A program made the translations under genes and the position numbers. Shown piece after piece: positions 41,747-50,337 of a stretch of DNA of 64,000 bases (position 1 is its first letter; every line of letters starts with the position of its first letter). The DNA comes from JAFGBI01 sp964480725 (GTDB lineage Bacteria; Myxococcota_A; Polyangia; Polyangiales; Polyangiaceae): NCBI GenBank assembly GCA_964480725.1, contig CAYZQO010000034.1, positions 1-64,000 on the forward strand, in the 5' to 3' direction. A model generated the notes under the pieces. It was not told where the DNA came from and ran no database searches. It saw only the letters and a program-made list of their open reading frames with translations.

Positions 41747-43120
41747 ATGACGAGATTCGAGTTCAAGCTGCCGGACATCGGCGAAGGCGTCACCGAGGGC
41801 GAGATCGTGAGCTGGTTGGCCCAGATCGGCGACGATGTCGAGGAGGACCAGGAGCTGGTCGAGGTGATGACGGACAAGGCGACGGTCACCATCTCCGCAC
41901 CGAAGGCGGGTCGTTTGCTCGAGACACGGGGAGCGCCGGGAGAGATGGTGCCCGTCGGCTCGGTGCTGGTGGTGCTCGAGCTGCGCGGCGAGCAGACCGC
42001 GGTCGGCCCCGCCGCCGCTGCGGCGCCGGCCGACGCGCCCGCCTCGCTGCCGGGGCCGGTCGCGGTCGCCGCGCCCCCCGTGAGCGATGGCAGCGGCGGA
42101 CCCGTGGGAAACCTCCAGGAGACGCTCCCCGGCATGGGCACGGTGCGCGAGGCAGGTGGCCAGCCCTCGGCGGAAGAAGCCCTCAGCGCGCAGCCCCTGG
42201 CGGCGCCCGCGACCCGGCGTCTCGCTCGGGAGCTCGGCGTGGATCTGCGGCGTGTTCCGCCGACGGGGAAGGCAGGACGGATCACCACCGAGGACGTGGA
42301 GCGATTCGCGGCCTCGTCCGCCGACGAGCGTGGTGCGACCGGCATCGAGCGCGTCGTTCCGGGGGCGGTCCCCGTGGCGATTCCGGTTTCCGAGGGCGTG
42401 GCGAGCGCCGATCCGGACCTCGAGGAGCGGATCCCGATTCGCGGGCTACGCCGGCGGATCTTCGAGAACATGGCGCGCTCGAAGCACACGGCGGCGCACT
42501 TCCATTACGTGGAGGAGTGCGACGTGGGCGCCCTGATCGCGCTTCGCGAACGCGTGCGGGAACTCGCGGAGGCCGAGGGGGTGAAGCTGACGTTCCTGCC
42601 GTTCATCATCAAGGCGGTGGTGACGGCCCTCCAGGCGCACCCGGCCCTCAACTGTTGGGTCGACGATCAGACGCAGGAGATCGTACGTCGGAACCGCTTC
42701 GACGTTGGGCTCGCGGTCGCCACCGAGGCGGGACTCATCGTCCCAGTGATCCGGCGCGTCGACCGGCTCAGCATTCTCGGTGTGGCGCGCGAGATCGAGC
42801 GGCTGGCGTTGGCTGCCCGTGCCGGCAAGACTCAGCCGGCGGACCTCGGGGGATCGAGCTTCACGGTCACGTCGCTCGGCAAGCTCGGCGGCCTCGTCGC
42901 GCCCCCCATCATCAACTATCCCGAGGTAGGGATCATGGGCGTGCACGCGATCAAACGTCGTCCCGTCGTCCGCGGCGACGCGGTCACGGTGGGGGACGTC
43001 ATGATGCTCTCCTGGTCCTTCGACCATCGCGTCATCGACGGCCACGTGGCGGCCGCGTTCGCGCAGCACATCGTCGCCCTCCTCGAGCAACCCGACCGAC
43101 TGCTGGTTTCGATGAGCTGA
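41747..43120 (+). CDS. bkdB: branched-chain 2-oxo acid dehydrogenase E2 (acyltransferase)
   Basis: 457 residues. One N-terminal lipoyl domain (EVMTDKATVTISAP; Lys accepts lipoate), an Ala/Pro-rich linker, a peripheral-subunit-binding domain (RRLARELGVDLRRVPPTGKAGRIT), a second linker and the catalytic domain with SFDHRVIDG. It transfers the acyl group to CoA and forms the complex core. E3 (lpd) is not nearby. It follows E1beta by 13 bp and needs LipA-made lipoate. Confidence 0.93.
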   Translation: MTRFEFKLPDIGEGVTEGEIVSWLAQIGDDVEEDQELVEVMTDKATVTISAPKAGRLLETRGAPGEMVPVGSVLVVLELRGEQTAVGPAAAAAPADAPASLPGPVAVAAPPVSDGSGGPVGNLQETLPGMGTVREAGGQPSAEEALSAQPLAAPATRRLARELGVDLRRVPPTGKAGRITTEDVERFAASSADERGATGIERVVPGAVPVAIPVSEGVASADPDLEERIPIRGLRRRIFENMARSKHTAAHFHYVEECDVGALIALRERVRELAEAEGVKLTFLPFIIKAVVTALQAHPALNCWVDDQTQEIVRRNRFDVGLAVATEAGLIVPVIRRVDRLSILGVAREIERLALAARAGKTQPADLGGSSFTVTSLGKLGGLVAPPIINYPEVGIMGVHAIKRRPVVRGDAVTVGDVMMLSWSFDHRVIDGHVAAAFAQHIVALLEQPDRLLVSMS

Positions 43121-43498
43121 GCGACCGCGATCGGCGGGGGCATGCAGTTGGGGTCGTGGTCGCCCCGTCGCGGCGGCCGACGCCCCGGAGGCACTTGCAC
43201 GAAATTGCTCCGCTGGCCCCGTCTCATTCAATTTTCCGGCAGGCTCTTGCGGGGACGCCCCCGATCCCAGACCGAAACCCGGAGCAGGGACCGCGCGGGG
43301 GGCGCCCACCGGAGGGGCCGCCGTCGATGGGCGGGCCAGCTGCGACCGGGTGCCCCAATGTAGGTCGGTGTGCGGGGCGTGAGCACCGCTGCACGCTCAT
43401 GGCGATCCAGGAACCCGCCCGAGCGCCCTGCCTCGCCGCGGAGCCGCTTCCATTGTAGCCTGAAACGTGCGAACGGCACGTGACGAGGTTCCGTGGCG
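43121..43498 (+). other. intergenic region before the TPR membrane protein gene
   Basis: 378 bp between the E2 gene and the next gene. Short reading frames here lack typical codon bias and I see no gene. The last 40 bp contain an inverted repeat (separate entry) that may be an operator of the downstream gene. Confidence 0.5.
43465..43481. promoter_or_regulatory. ACGTGC/GCACGT inverted repeat, possible operator
   Basis: ACGTGC (43465-43470) and GCACGT (43476-43481) form a perfect 6-bp inverted repeat with a 5-base centre, ending 17 bp before the ATG at 43499. Its size and place fit a repressor site or an mRNA hairpin covering the leader. No regulator is known. Confidence 0.35.
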
Positions 43499-44563
43499 AT
43501 GAAGGGTCTATTGCGCCTGCTGGTGGTGTCGGCTCTCCTCGGGGTCAGCGGGGTAGCCTATGCCCAGGACGACCAGCCCTCGGCCGACGCGGTCAAGCGC
43601 GCGTCCGAGGAGTTCGCGGCGGGCAAGGAGGCCTACCGCGACGAGGAGTACATCGAGGCGGCAGAGCATTTCGAGGCGGCGGATGACCACGCGCCCAGCG
43701 TGAACGCCGTCCGGGCCGCCATGACCTCGCGCCAGAACGCGGGTCAGCTCGATCGCGCTGCGACGCTCGCTGCGCTGGCGCTCATGCGCCACCCCGAGGA
43801 CATGAAGCTCGCGGGGGAGGCGCAGCAGATCCTGGACGAGGCGGCACTGACCCTGCATCGGGTCGAGGTCACCTGCGACCACCCCTGCTCGCTCGTGGTC
43901 GGCACCAGCCTCGTGCACGGAACGGCCGCCACGAACCAGATCGTCTTTCTCAACCCTGGCGAGCACGATATCCGCGCGAGCTGGTCGAAGCAGTACGCGT
44001 CCCAGACGCAGTCCGTGGTGGCGATCGCCGAGGGTACCGACGCGATCGAGTTCTCTCGGCCGGAGCCGGTCGAGCCCGAGGGCGAGGACGAGCTCCCGCC
44101 GGGGGTCGATGAGTTCGGCATGGATATCGACGACGGTTCTGGGGGCGAGGCGACCGCGCGACCGGAGGAGGACCACAAGGGGCTGCCGCGCGGGCTTTTC
44201 GTGGGTGGCGTGGTGGCCACCGTGGCGCTCGGCGGCGTCACCGTCTGGAGCGGCCTTGACACCCAGAACAACCCCGGCCCCGACGAGGTGAAGGAGCTCT
44301 GTCAGGACAACCCAAATTATCCGGATCCGACCACCTGTCCGGCTTACGAGACGGGTCAGCGAAAGGAAGTCCGCACCAACGTCCTCATCGGCGCCACGGC
44401 GGCCGTTGGGGTCGCGACGATCATCATCGGTGCGGTCACTGACTGGCGAGGCAAGCAGCAGGTCGGGCTCGGGCGCGCCGGCACGGCGGCGTCACGTGCC
44501 GGCGTTCGGCCGTGGGTCGCGCTCGACGATGGGGCGCTGCTAGGGGTTCGCGGGAGGTTCTGA
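43499..44563 (+). CDS. TPR-containing membrane protein
   Basis: 354 residues from ATG 43499 (GAGG 10 bases upstream; a GTG six bases earlier is in frame). Signal peptide ending in VAYAQ. A TPR-like helical region (about 25-115) is followed by a PEGA-like beta segment with a possible disulfide (VTCDHPCSLVVGT), an acidic linker, and two membrane helices (about 228-245 and 295-315). Such proteins of unknown function occur in Polyangia next to kinases. The kinase gene begins 8 bp after the stop, so the two are an operon and the protein may be a substrate or sensor. A role for the cysteines and the loop CPAYE is unknown. Confidence 0.75.
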   Translation: MKGLLRLLVVSALLGVSGVAYAQDDQPSADAVKRASEEFAAGKEAYRDEEYIEAAEHFEAADDHAPSVNAVRAAMTSRQNAGQLDRAATLAALALMRHPEDMKLAGEAQQILDEAALTLHRVEVTCDHPCSLVVGTSLVHGTAATNQIVFLNPGEHDIRASWSKQYASQTQSVVAIAEGTDAIEFSRPEPVEPEGEDELPPGVDEFGMDIDDGSGGEATARPEEDHKGLPRGLFVGGVVATVALGGVTVWSGLDTQNNPGPDEVKELCQDNPNYPDPTTCPAYETGQRKEVRTNVLIGATAAVGVATIIIGAVTDWRGKQQVGLGRAGTAASRAGVRPWVALDDGALLGVRGRF

Positions 44564-44571
44564 ACGCCACG

Positions 44572-46104
44572 GTGGCCGCGAAGCTGATCGACGTCAGGGC
44601 CGCAGGCCGCCAGCACATCGACCGGTACGAGCTCGTCGCCGAGATCGCGTCCGGTGGAATGGCGACGGTCTTCCTCGCGCGGCTCTCCGGCGTGGGCGGA
44701 TTCCAGCGGTTCGTGGCCATCAAGCGCCTCCACCCGCACCTCGCCCAGGAGGAGGAGTTCGTGCAGATGTTCCTCGACGAGGCGCGCCTCGCCGCGGGCA
44801 TCCACCACCCGAACGTGGTCCCAATCCTCGAGGTTGGTGCCAGCGATCGCGGCTACTACCTGGTGATGGAATACATCGAGGGGGACACGCTCGCGCGGAT
44901 GCTCGCGCGGGCCGCGAGCACCTCGGCGCGGCTTCCAGCCGACATCGGATTGCGCGTCATCATCGACATGCTGATGGGGCTTCACGCGGCCCATGAGCTG
45001 CGGGACGAGAAGGGGGATCCGACGGAACTCGTTCATCGCGACGTCTCGCCGCAGAACATCCTCGTCGGGACGGACGGTGTCTCGCGGATCACCGATTTCG
45101 GGGTGGCCCGGGCGGCGACCCGGCTCACGGCCACGCGTTCGGGCCAGCTCAAGGGAAAGATTGCCTACATGGCGCCGGAGCAGGCGGCGGGCCAGCCCGT
45201 CGACCGTCGCGCGGACGTCTTCGCGGCGGGGATCGTCCTCTGGGAGGTGCTTGCGTCGCGGCGGCTGTTTAAAGCGGACAACGAGGCGGCGACGCTCCAG
45301 CGTGTCCTCTCCAGCACGATCCCGTCGCCGTGCGACGAGGTGCCCGCGGTCCCCGTCGAGGTCGCGGACGTCTGCCTCAAGGCGCTCGAGCGAGATCCGG
45401 ACCACCGCTTCTCCACCTGCGCGCAGTTCGCCGACGCGCTCGAGCGGGCGGCGGCGGGCTCGCTGCACGTGCGTGTTGCCCCGCCGAAGGACGTCGCAGC
45501 CTACGTCACCGAGGTGATCGGGCAAGAGATCCGGGAGCAGCGCGAGGCGGTGCGCGCTTGGCTCGCATTCAGCGAGCCCAGCCAGGTCGCGCGGATATCG
45601 TCTTCACCAGTGGCGGCCAGCGGCGTCATGTCGACGAGTTCGGGCTCGATCGCCAACGAGCCGACCGTCGCCTCTGCGGTCGGACGATCGCCCCTGTCGT
45701 CGTCGCCCCTGTCGTCGTCGTCGCCCCCGACGTCGTCGCCCCGACGTCATCGCCTCGTTGTTGTCGGGGCCATCGCGGCGATGCTCGCCGCCGGGGGCGT
45801 GGTCTACCTCCTGATCGCGCCATCGTCGTCGGAGTCGAGCGCGCTGCCGGCCGCGCAGGGCGCCGCTCGCAGCGCGGCGGCGCCGAGCCCGAGCGCTGCC
45901 GCGGTCGAGGTGCTGCCGGTGCCTTCGGTGCCGTCGATGGCGTTCCCGGCGACCGGCGCCTCGGGCGCGGTTCCGGTACCCTCTGCACCGTCGCCGGAGC
46001 CCAGCGTCAGACCGACGGGGCCGAGGCCTGGCCCAGGGCGCCGGTCCGACCCGTCGTCGCGCGGCTCCCGGAGCGACGACTTCCTTCGGAACCCCTATCG
46101 GTAG
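44572..46104 (+). CDS. transmembrane serine/threonine protein kinase
   Basis: 510 residues from GTG 44572, the first start that keeps the whole kinase domain; GGGAGG lies about 15 bases upstream. Kinase domain about 20-310: Gly-loop IASGGMATVFLAR, Lys in VAIKRLHPH, HRDVSPQNIL (about 155-164), DFG in ITDFGVARA and an APEQ motif. A Ser/Thr-rich linker follows, a membrane helix (about 395-415), then a Pro/Ser-rich extracellular tail of about 90 residues ending in DDFLRNPYR. All catalytic residues are present. It probably phosphorylates envelope-related targets, and the adjacent TPR protein is a candidate. Confidence 0.93.
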   Translation: MAAKLIDVRAAGRQHIDRYELVAEIASGGMATVFLARLSGVGGFQRFVAIKRLHPHLAQEEEFVQMFLDEARLAAGIHHPNVVPILEVGASDRGYYLVMEYIEGDTLARMLARAASTSARLPADIGLRVIIDMLMGLHAAHELRDEKGDPTELVHRDVSPQNILVGTDGVSRITDFGVARAATRLTATRSGQLKGKIAYMAPEQAAGQPVDRRADVFAAGIVLWEVLASRRLFKADNEAATLQRVLSSTIPSPCDEVPAVPVEVADVCLKALERDPDHRFSTCAQFADALERAAAGSLHVRVAPPKDVAAYVTEVIGQEIREQREAVRAWLAFSEPSQVARISSSPVAASGVMSTSSGSIANEPTVASAVGRSPLSSSPLSSSSPPTSSPRRHRLVVVGAIAAMLAAGGVVYLLIAPSSSESSALPAAQGAARSAAAPSPSAAAVEVLPVPSVPSMAFPATGASGAVPVPSAPSPEPSVRPTGPRPGPGRRSDPSSRGSRSDDFLRNPYR

Positions 46105-46134
46105 CATTACCGGCGGGACCGCGGGCCGGAAGCG

Positions 46135-46163
46135 TTGACAGAAGGGGGGGCCGCTGCTACTTC
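46135..46163 (+). promoter_or_regulatory. candidate sigma-70 promoter upstream of prs
   Basis: A perfect -35 TTGACA (46135-46140) is followed by 17 bases and TACTTC (46158-46163, 3 of 6 -10 matches). Transcription would begin near 46170 and leave a leader of about 225 nt before the prs GTG at 46396, long enough for regulatory structure. It may drive the whole prs-rplY-pth-rpsF-rpsR-rplI cluster. Confidence 0.5.
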
Positions 46164-46395
46164 TGCCGCCCCCGTCGGGCACGCGGCCCCGGGCGACGGG
46201 CCCTTATCGCCCACCCAACGCCTGGTTCTCGCTCCACTTGGATCGGTACGGTCGATGTCTCCCTGTCTCGTCAACCACTCGGCACCCGGCGGCACCGTTC
46301 GCTCGGGGCCGCGTGCGACGTCGAGCTGGTGAGCACCGCCCCAATCGGCCGCTGACCGAGCAAGATCCGGCCCCTGCCCCACCAAGACCCTTCCC

Positions 46396-47343
46396 GTGGC
46401 CCTGAAGCGAGTCTGCATCTTCACCGGCAACGCCAACCCGGAGCTGGCCGCCGAGATCGCCCAGGTGCTGGGTGTGCCTCTCGGCGAGGCGCGGGTTTCC
46501 AGGTTCAGCGACGGCGAGACGTTCTGCGAGATCCGCGAGAACGTGCGCGGCATGGACGTCTACGTCGTTCAGCCGACGTGCTCCCCCGTCAACGACAACC
46601 TGATGGAGCTGCTCATCATGTGCGACGCGCTCCGTCGCGCGTCGGCGACCGGGATCACCGCGGTCATCCCCTACTACGGTTATGCGCGCCAGGATCGGAA
46701 GGTGGCGCCACGGACCCCCATCACGTCGAAGCTGGTCGCGGACGTGCTGGTCGCTGCGGGGGTTACCCGGGTCGTGTGCGTGGACCTGCACGCCGGGCAG
46801 ATTCAGGGCTTCTTCAACATCCCGTTCGATCACCTGTACGCGATGCCGGTGTTCCTGAACGACTACCTCCGACCGAAGTTCGACCAAAACGCTGTCTTCG
46901 TGTCACCCGACGCCGGGGGCGTCGAGCGCACTCGGGGCTTCTCGCGCCGCCTCGGCGCTCACCTCGCCATCATCGACAAGCGACGAGAACGAGCGAACGT
47001 GAGCGAGGTGATGCACCTGATCGGCGAGGTTCGGGATCGCGACTGCATCATCGTGGACGACATGATCGACACCGCGGGCACGCTCTGCAATGCGGCCAAG
47101 ACGGTGATGGAAAGTGGCGCGCGGCGAGTGGTCGCCTGCGCGACCCACGGCGTCTTCAGCGGCCCCGCCGTACAGCGCATCGAGCAGAGCGTCCTCGAGG
47201 AGGTCGTCGTGACCAACTCGCAGCCACTGAGCGCCGAGGCGCGCGCCTGCGGCAAGATCCGGGTGCTCTCGCTGGGCACGTTGCTCGGCGAAGCGCTGCG
47301 GCGCATCCACAACGCGGACTCGGTGAGCTCGCTGTTCGTCTGA
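46396..47343 (+). CDS. prs: ribose-phosphate pyrophosphokinase
   Basis: 315 residues from GTG 46396, the usual size. Makes PRPP from ribose 5-phosphate and ATP for nucleotides, His and Trp. Seen: FSDGETFCEIRENVRG, IPYYGYARQDRK, VCVDLHAGQIQGFF and the PRPP-binding VDDMIDTAGTL. It precedes rplY and pth, an order common in several proteobacterial groups. Confidence 0.97.
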   Translation: MALKRVCIFTGNANPELAAEIAQVLGVPLGEARVSRFSDGETFCEIRENVRGMDVYVVQPTCSPVNDNLMELLIMCDALRRASATGITAVIPYYGYARQDRKVAPRTPITSKLVADVLVAAGVTRVVCVDLHAGQIQGFFNIPFDHLYAMPVFLNDYLRPKFDQNAVFVSPDAGGVERTRGFSRRLGAHLAIIDKRRERANVSEVMHLIGEVRDRDCIIVDDMIDTAGTLCNAAKTVMESGARRVVACATHGVFSGPAVQRIEQSVLEEVVVTNSQPLSAEARACGKIRVLSLGTLLGEALRRIHNADSVSSLFV

Positions 47344-47410
47344 ACGACGGCTCGGGGACGGTGGGAGCGCGAGGGCCGCTCAGCTCATACGGCGACAGGA
47401 GATACGAGAG

Positions 47411-48091
47411 ATGATCGAGCTACAAAAGATCGCCGCCCAGCGGCGCACGGAGGCGGGGAAGGGACCCGCGCGCCGTCTGCGGAGGAAGGACCTCATCCCT
47501 GCGGTGGCCTACGGCCATGAGCAGCCGACGGTGAGCCTCGCGGTCACGCCGGCGGACCTGCTCGGGGTGCTCGAGAGCCCGCTCGGTCGCAACACGGTGT
47601 TCGAACTCGACGTCGAGGGAGGGAGCCCGCTCACCGTCATGGTGCGCGACTACCAGTACCACCCGGTGCGACGCACGTTGCTCCACGCGGACTTCGTCCA
47701 GATTCGACTGGACCAGCCGGTGAGCGTCGAGGTGCCCTTCGAGGCGACGGGCAAGGCGGAGGGTGTGATCAAGGGTGGCACGCTGCGCCAGGTCTTCCGC
47801 GAGCTCCCGGTCCGCTGCCTGCCGGAGCGCATCCCGCTCAAGCTCTCGCACGACGTGACCTCGCTCCAGCTCGACGGCCACGTCTTCGTCTCCGATCTGA
47901 CGCTGCCCGAGGGGGTCGAGGTGCTCCTGGCGCCGAACCAGACCCTCTTGGCGGTGGTCGCCGAGAAGATCCCCGAGGAGGAGGCATCCGCGGCCGCCGG
48001 TCCGGCTGCTGCCGCTGCTGCCGCCCCCGCCGCTGCGGGAGCGCCTGCCAAGGCGCCCGAGGCCCCCGCCAAGGCGCCGACCAAGTCGTGA
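47411..48091 (+). CDS. rplY: 50S ribosomal protein L25 (Ctc type)
   Basis: 226 residues: the long L25/Ctc form, with the 5S rRNA-binding L25 domain (about 1-95), a C-terminal TL5-like beta domain (about 96-185) and an Ala/Pro/Lys-rich tail. The start ATG follows a GGAGATACGAGAG leader. Its stop overlaps the pth start (GTGA). Confidence 0.96.
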   Translation: MIELQKIAAQRRTEAGKGPARRLRRKDLIPAVAYGHEQPTVSLAVTPADLLGVLESPLGRNTVFELDVEGGSPLTVMVRDYQYHPVRRTLLHADFVQIRLDQPVSVEVPFEATGKAEGVIKGGTLRQVFRELPVRCLPERIPLKLSHDVTSLQLDGHVFVSDLTLPEGVEVLLAPNQTLLAVVAEKIPEEEASAAAGPAAAAAAAPAAAGAPAKAPEAPAKAPTKS

Positions 48092-48660
48092 GGTTGATCG
48101 TCGGGCTCGGCAACCCGACGGTCCGACACGAGGAGACGAGGCACAACGTCGGGTTCCGTGTGCTCGACGCGTTGCGCCGGCGCGGACCGGCCAGCCCCTG
48201 GCGGACCCGTTTTCGGGGGCAAGTCAGCGATGTCACCGTCGAGGGCAGGGCGTTGTGCCTCCTGAAGCCGATGACCTTCATGAACGCTTCGGGGTCTAGT
48301 GTCGGGCTCGCGACGGCGGCGCTGGGCCTGGACTCGCCGGACCTGCTGGTGGTTCACGACGATCTCGACCTGCCGTTCGGGCGCCTTCGTCTGAAGCGAG
48401 CTGGGGGCCACGGCGGTCACAACGGGGTCCGCTCCGTCGCCGAGGCGCTCGGGGGGGACGGGTTCCCCCGCCTTCGGTTTGGCATCGGTCGACCCCCCGC
48501 TGACTTCCCAGGTGACACGGCTGATTTCGTGCTAGAAGCCTTCGCCCCGTCCGAACGGGACGAGCTGGACCCCCTGCTCGACCGTGCGGCGGAGGCGGTG
48601 GTCCGGGCCGTCTGTGATGGACTGGACACCGCGATGAACGTGGTCAATCAGCGGGCCTGA
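48088..48660 (+). CDS. pth: peptidyl-tRNA hydrolase
   Basis: 190 residues from GTG 48088. Releases peptidyl-tRNA after premature termination. Seen: VGLGNP, the catalytic His in TRHNVGF, KPMTFMNASG, VVHDDLDLPFG and GGHGGHNG. Translationally coupled to rplY. Conventional family size. Confidence 0.97.
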   Translation: MRLIVGLGNPTVRHEETRHNVGFRVLDALRRRGPASPWRTRFRGQVSDVTVEGRALCLLKPMTFMNASGSSVGLATAALGLDSPDLLVVHDDLDLPFGRLRLKRAGGHGGHNGVRSVAEALGGDGFPRLRFGIGRPPADFPGDTADFVLEAFAPSERDELDPLLDRAAEAVVRAVCDGLDTAMNVVNQRA

Positions 48661-48727
48661 ACGCGCTGATGATCGCTCCTTGCTCCGGGCCTTCGTCCCG
48701 GGGCCTCGTCCAGGAGGAGAAGACAAG

Positions 48728-49354
48728 ATGGCTCAGAGTGCAGTCGGCACGCTGGCGCGCGAGTACGAGACGATCTACGTACTCCGGCCCGACGTGACCA
48801 AGGAGAGCGCGGCGCGGCTGTCGTCGCGCGTCAGCGAGGTCGTGTCCCGCGAGGGTGGGACGCTCACGCTGGTGGAGAGTTGGGGCCGGCGAGGCCTGGC
48901 GTTCCCGGTCGGAAAGCACCGGCGCGCGTACTACGTGTACGTGCGGTACGTCGGGGGAGGGCGCGTGGTTTCTGAGCTCGAGCGCAACTTCCGCATGTTC
49001 GACGAGGTGCTCAAGTATCAGACGGTGAAGCTCCGCGACGACGTGGACCCCGGCGCCGTGACGGTGAATCCGGACGACGTGGCATTCGAGGCGCTGGAGC
49101 CGCCGGCGGAGGAGGAACCCGAGGAGACCCTGGCCGCGCAGCTGGGTCTCGACGAGGCCTCGCAGTCCCGTGACTGGGCGGGCCGTCGCGACGCGGCGGG
49201 CGAGGACCACGATGGCCCTCGCAGTCGGCGTGGAGAGCCGCGGGGTGCGGCCGTCGGCGCCGAGGCAGCGGTCGAGGCCAAGGCTGACGCGACCGAAGCG
49301 AGCACGAAGTCCGAGGCGATGGGCGAGACGAAGACCGAGGAGAAGGGCGAATGA
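48728..49354 (+). CDS. rpsF: 30S ribosomal protein S6 with a long acidic tail
   Basis: 208 residues from ATG 48728, behind AGGAGG about 10 bases upstream. The S6 core (about 8-105; YETIYVLRPD, GRRGLAFPVGKHRRAYYVYVRY) is followed by about 100 extra residues rich in Glu, Ala and Lys, absent from the standard ~100-130-residue S6. S6 pairs with S18 on the small subunit platform. Stop overlaps rpsR start by 4 bases (ATGA). Confidence 0.95.
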   Translation: MAQSAVGTLAREYETIYVLRPDVTKESAARLSSRVSEVVSREGGTLTLVESWGRRGLAFPVGKHRRAYYVYVRYVGGGRVVSELERNFRMFDEVLKYQTVKLRDDVDPGAVTVNPDDVAFEALEPPAEEEPEETLAAQLGLDEASQSRDWAGRRDAAGEDHDGPRSRRGEPRGAAVGAEAAVEAKADATEASTKSEAMGETKTEEKGE

Positions 49355-49605
49355 TGCGTGCCAAGCCAGCCGCGCGTGACCGCGGCGAGATGCGGATGGG
49401 ACGTCGGGGCTGCCCGTTCTGCTCCGACAAGAACGCCATCATCGATTACAAGGACCCGCAGGGCCTGAGCTACTTCGTGACCGACCGCGGCAAGATCGTG
49501 CCGCGTCGCGTTTCGGGAGCTTGCGCCAAGCACCAGCGCGAGATCGCCACCGCCATCAAGCGGGCGCGGAGCATCGCGCTCCTGCCGTTCACTGCCAATT
49601 CTTGA
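49351..49605 (+). CDS. rpsR: 30S ribosomal protein S18
   Basis: 84 residues from ATG 49351, overlapping rpsF. Contains a CPFC pair and the conserved DYKD, HQREIATAIKRARSIALLPFT region. Partner of S6. The cysteine-containing N-terminus (GCPFCSDK) and a later Cys are the zinc-type, C+ variant of S18. Confidence 0.96.
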   Translation: MMRAKPAARDRGEMRMGRRGCPFCSDKNAIIDYKDPQGLSYFVTDRGKIVPRRVSGACAKHQREIATAIKRARSIALLPFTANS

Positions 49606-49614
49606 GGAGCGAGG

Positions 49615-50076
49615 ATGGCCACCCCGATCAAAGTGGTGCTGCAGGACGACGTGCCCAGCCTGGGAACGAGCGGTGACGTCGTGCGCGTCCGGCCCGGCTA
49701 CGCGCGCAATTTCCTCATCCCGCGCGGGCTCGCCGCGCCGGCGACGCAGGTCAACCTGGCACGGGTCGAGGACCTGCGCCGACAGGCAGCCGAGCGCGCT
49801 GCCCAACGGATGACGGACGCGCAGGCGGCTCGCGTGAAGCTCGAGGCCACCAGCGTCAAGCTCGAACGCGCGGTCGGCGAGGAGAACAAGATGTACGGGT
49901 CGGTCACGGCCAAGGACATCGAGGAGGCCTTCGCCGCCGTCGGGATCGAGCTGGATCGGCGCAAGCTGGTCCTGGAGGAGCCCATCAAGACACTGGGCCT
50001 GCACGAGGTGCCGCTCAAGCTCCACGCCGAGGTGAGCGCGTCACTCCGCGTCGAGGTCGTGAAGAAGGTGGGCTGA
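49615..50076 (+). CDS. rplI: 50S ribosomal protein L9
   Basis: 153 residues, standard length. N-domain MATPIKVVLQDDVPSLGTSGDVVRVRPGYARNFLIP with the connecting helix and C-domain. Preceded by GAGGAGCGAGG. Last gene of the ribosomal cluster; a 7-bp GC hairpin follows. Confidence 0.97.
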   Translation: MATPIKVVLQDDVPSLGTSGDVVRVRPGYARNFLIPRGLAAPATQVNLARVEDLRRQAAERAAQRMTDAQAARVKLEATSVKLERAVGEENKMYGSVTAKDIEEAFAAVGIELDRRKLVLEEPIKTLGLHEVPLKLHAEVSASLRVEVVKKVG

Positions 50077-50099
50077 CGCGCCGCGCTCACGGTCGTCCG

Positions 50100-50118
50100 G
50101 CGCGCCTCAACGGCGCGC
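50100..50118 (+). terminator. GC hairpin after rplI
   Basis: GCGCGCC (50100-50106) and GGCGCGC (50112-50118) form a 7-bp stem with a 5-base loop, 23 bp beyond the rplI stop and upstream of the dnaB candidate promoter. No T-run. Confidence 0.4.
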
Positions 50119-50154
50119 GGACGGCGCGTGGGCTCGGTCGGCGTGCGGCGTCTC

Positions 50155-50183
50155 TTGACAGCGAGGGGCGCTGCGCTTCAAGT
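50155..50183 (+). promoter_or_regulatory. candidate sigma-70 promoter upstream of dnaB
   Basis: TTGACA (50155-50160), 17 bases, then TCAAGT (50178-50183, weak -10 with 3 of 6 matches). The leader to the dnaB ATG would be about 150 nt and contains a CCTCCC/GGGAGG hairpin (50204-50219, 6-bp stem, 4-base loop). Confidence 0.45.
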
Positions 50184-50337
50184 GTTCCCTGCGCAGCACT
50201 TCGCCTCCCCTCCGGGAGGTGGGGGTGGCGCTGGCGCGTCGCTGCGGGCAAACGGGTGTAAGGGCTCGGGATCCGGGTGGCATGGGGTGTCCCGGCGGGG
50301 GCGCCGGCGGAACGGGGTCGCGGGCCAGGACGTGGTG

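Noticed and set aside
45661..45760. Tandem TCGTCG/CCCCTG runs as a repeat of interest
   Set aside because: They encode the Ser/Pro-rich linker of the kinase and are short, irregular codon-level repeats.
46105..46395. A tRNA gene upstream of prs, as found in some genomes
   Set aside because: No T-arm GGTTCGA-type sequence or cloverleaf arms could be found on either strand.
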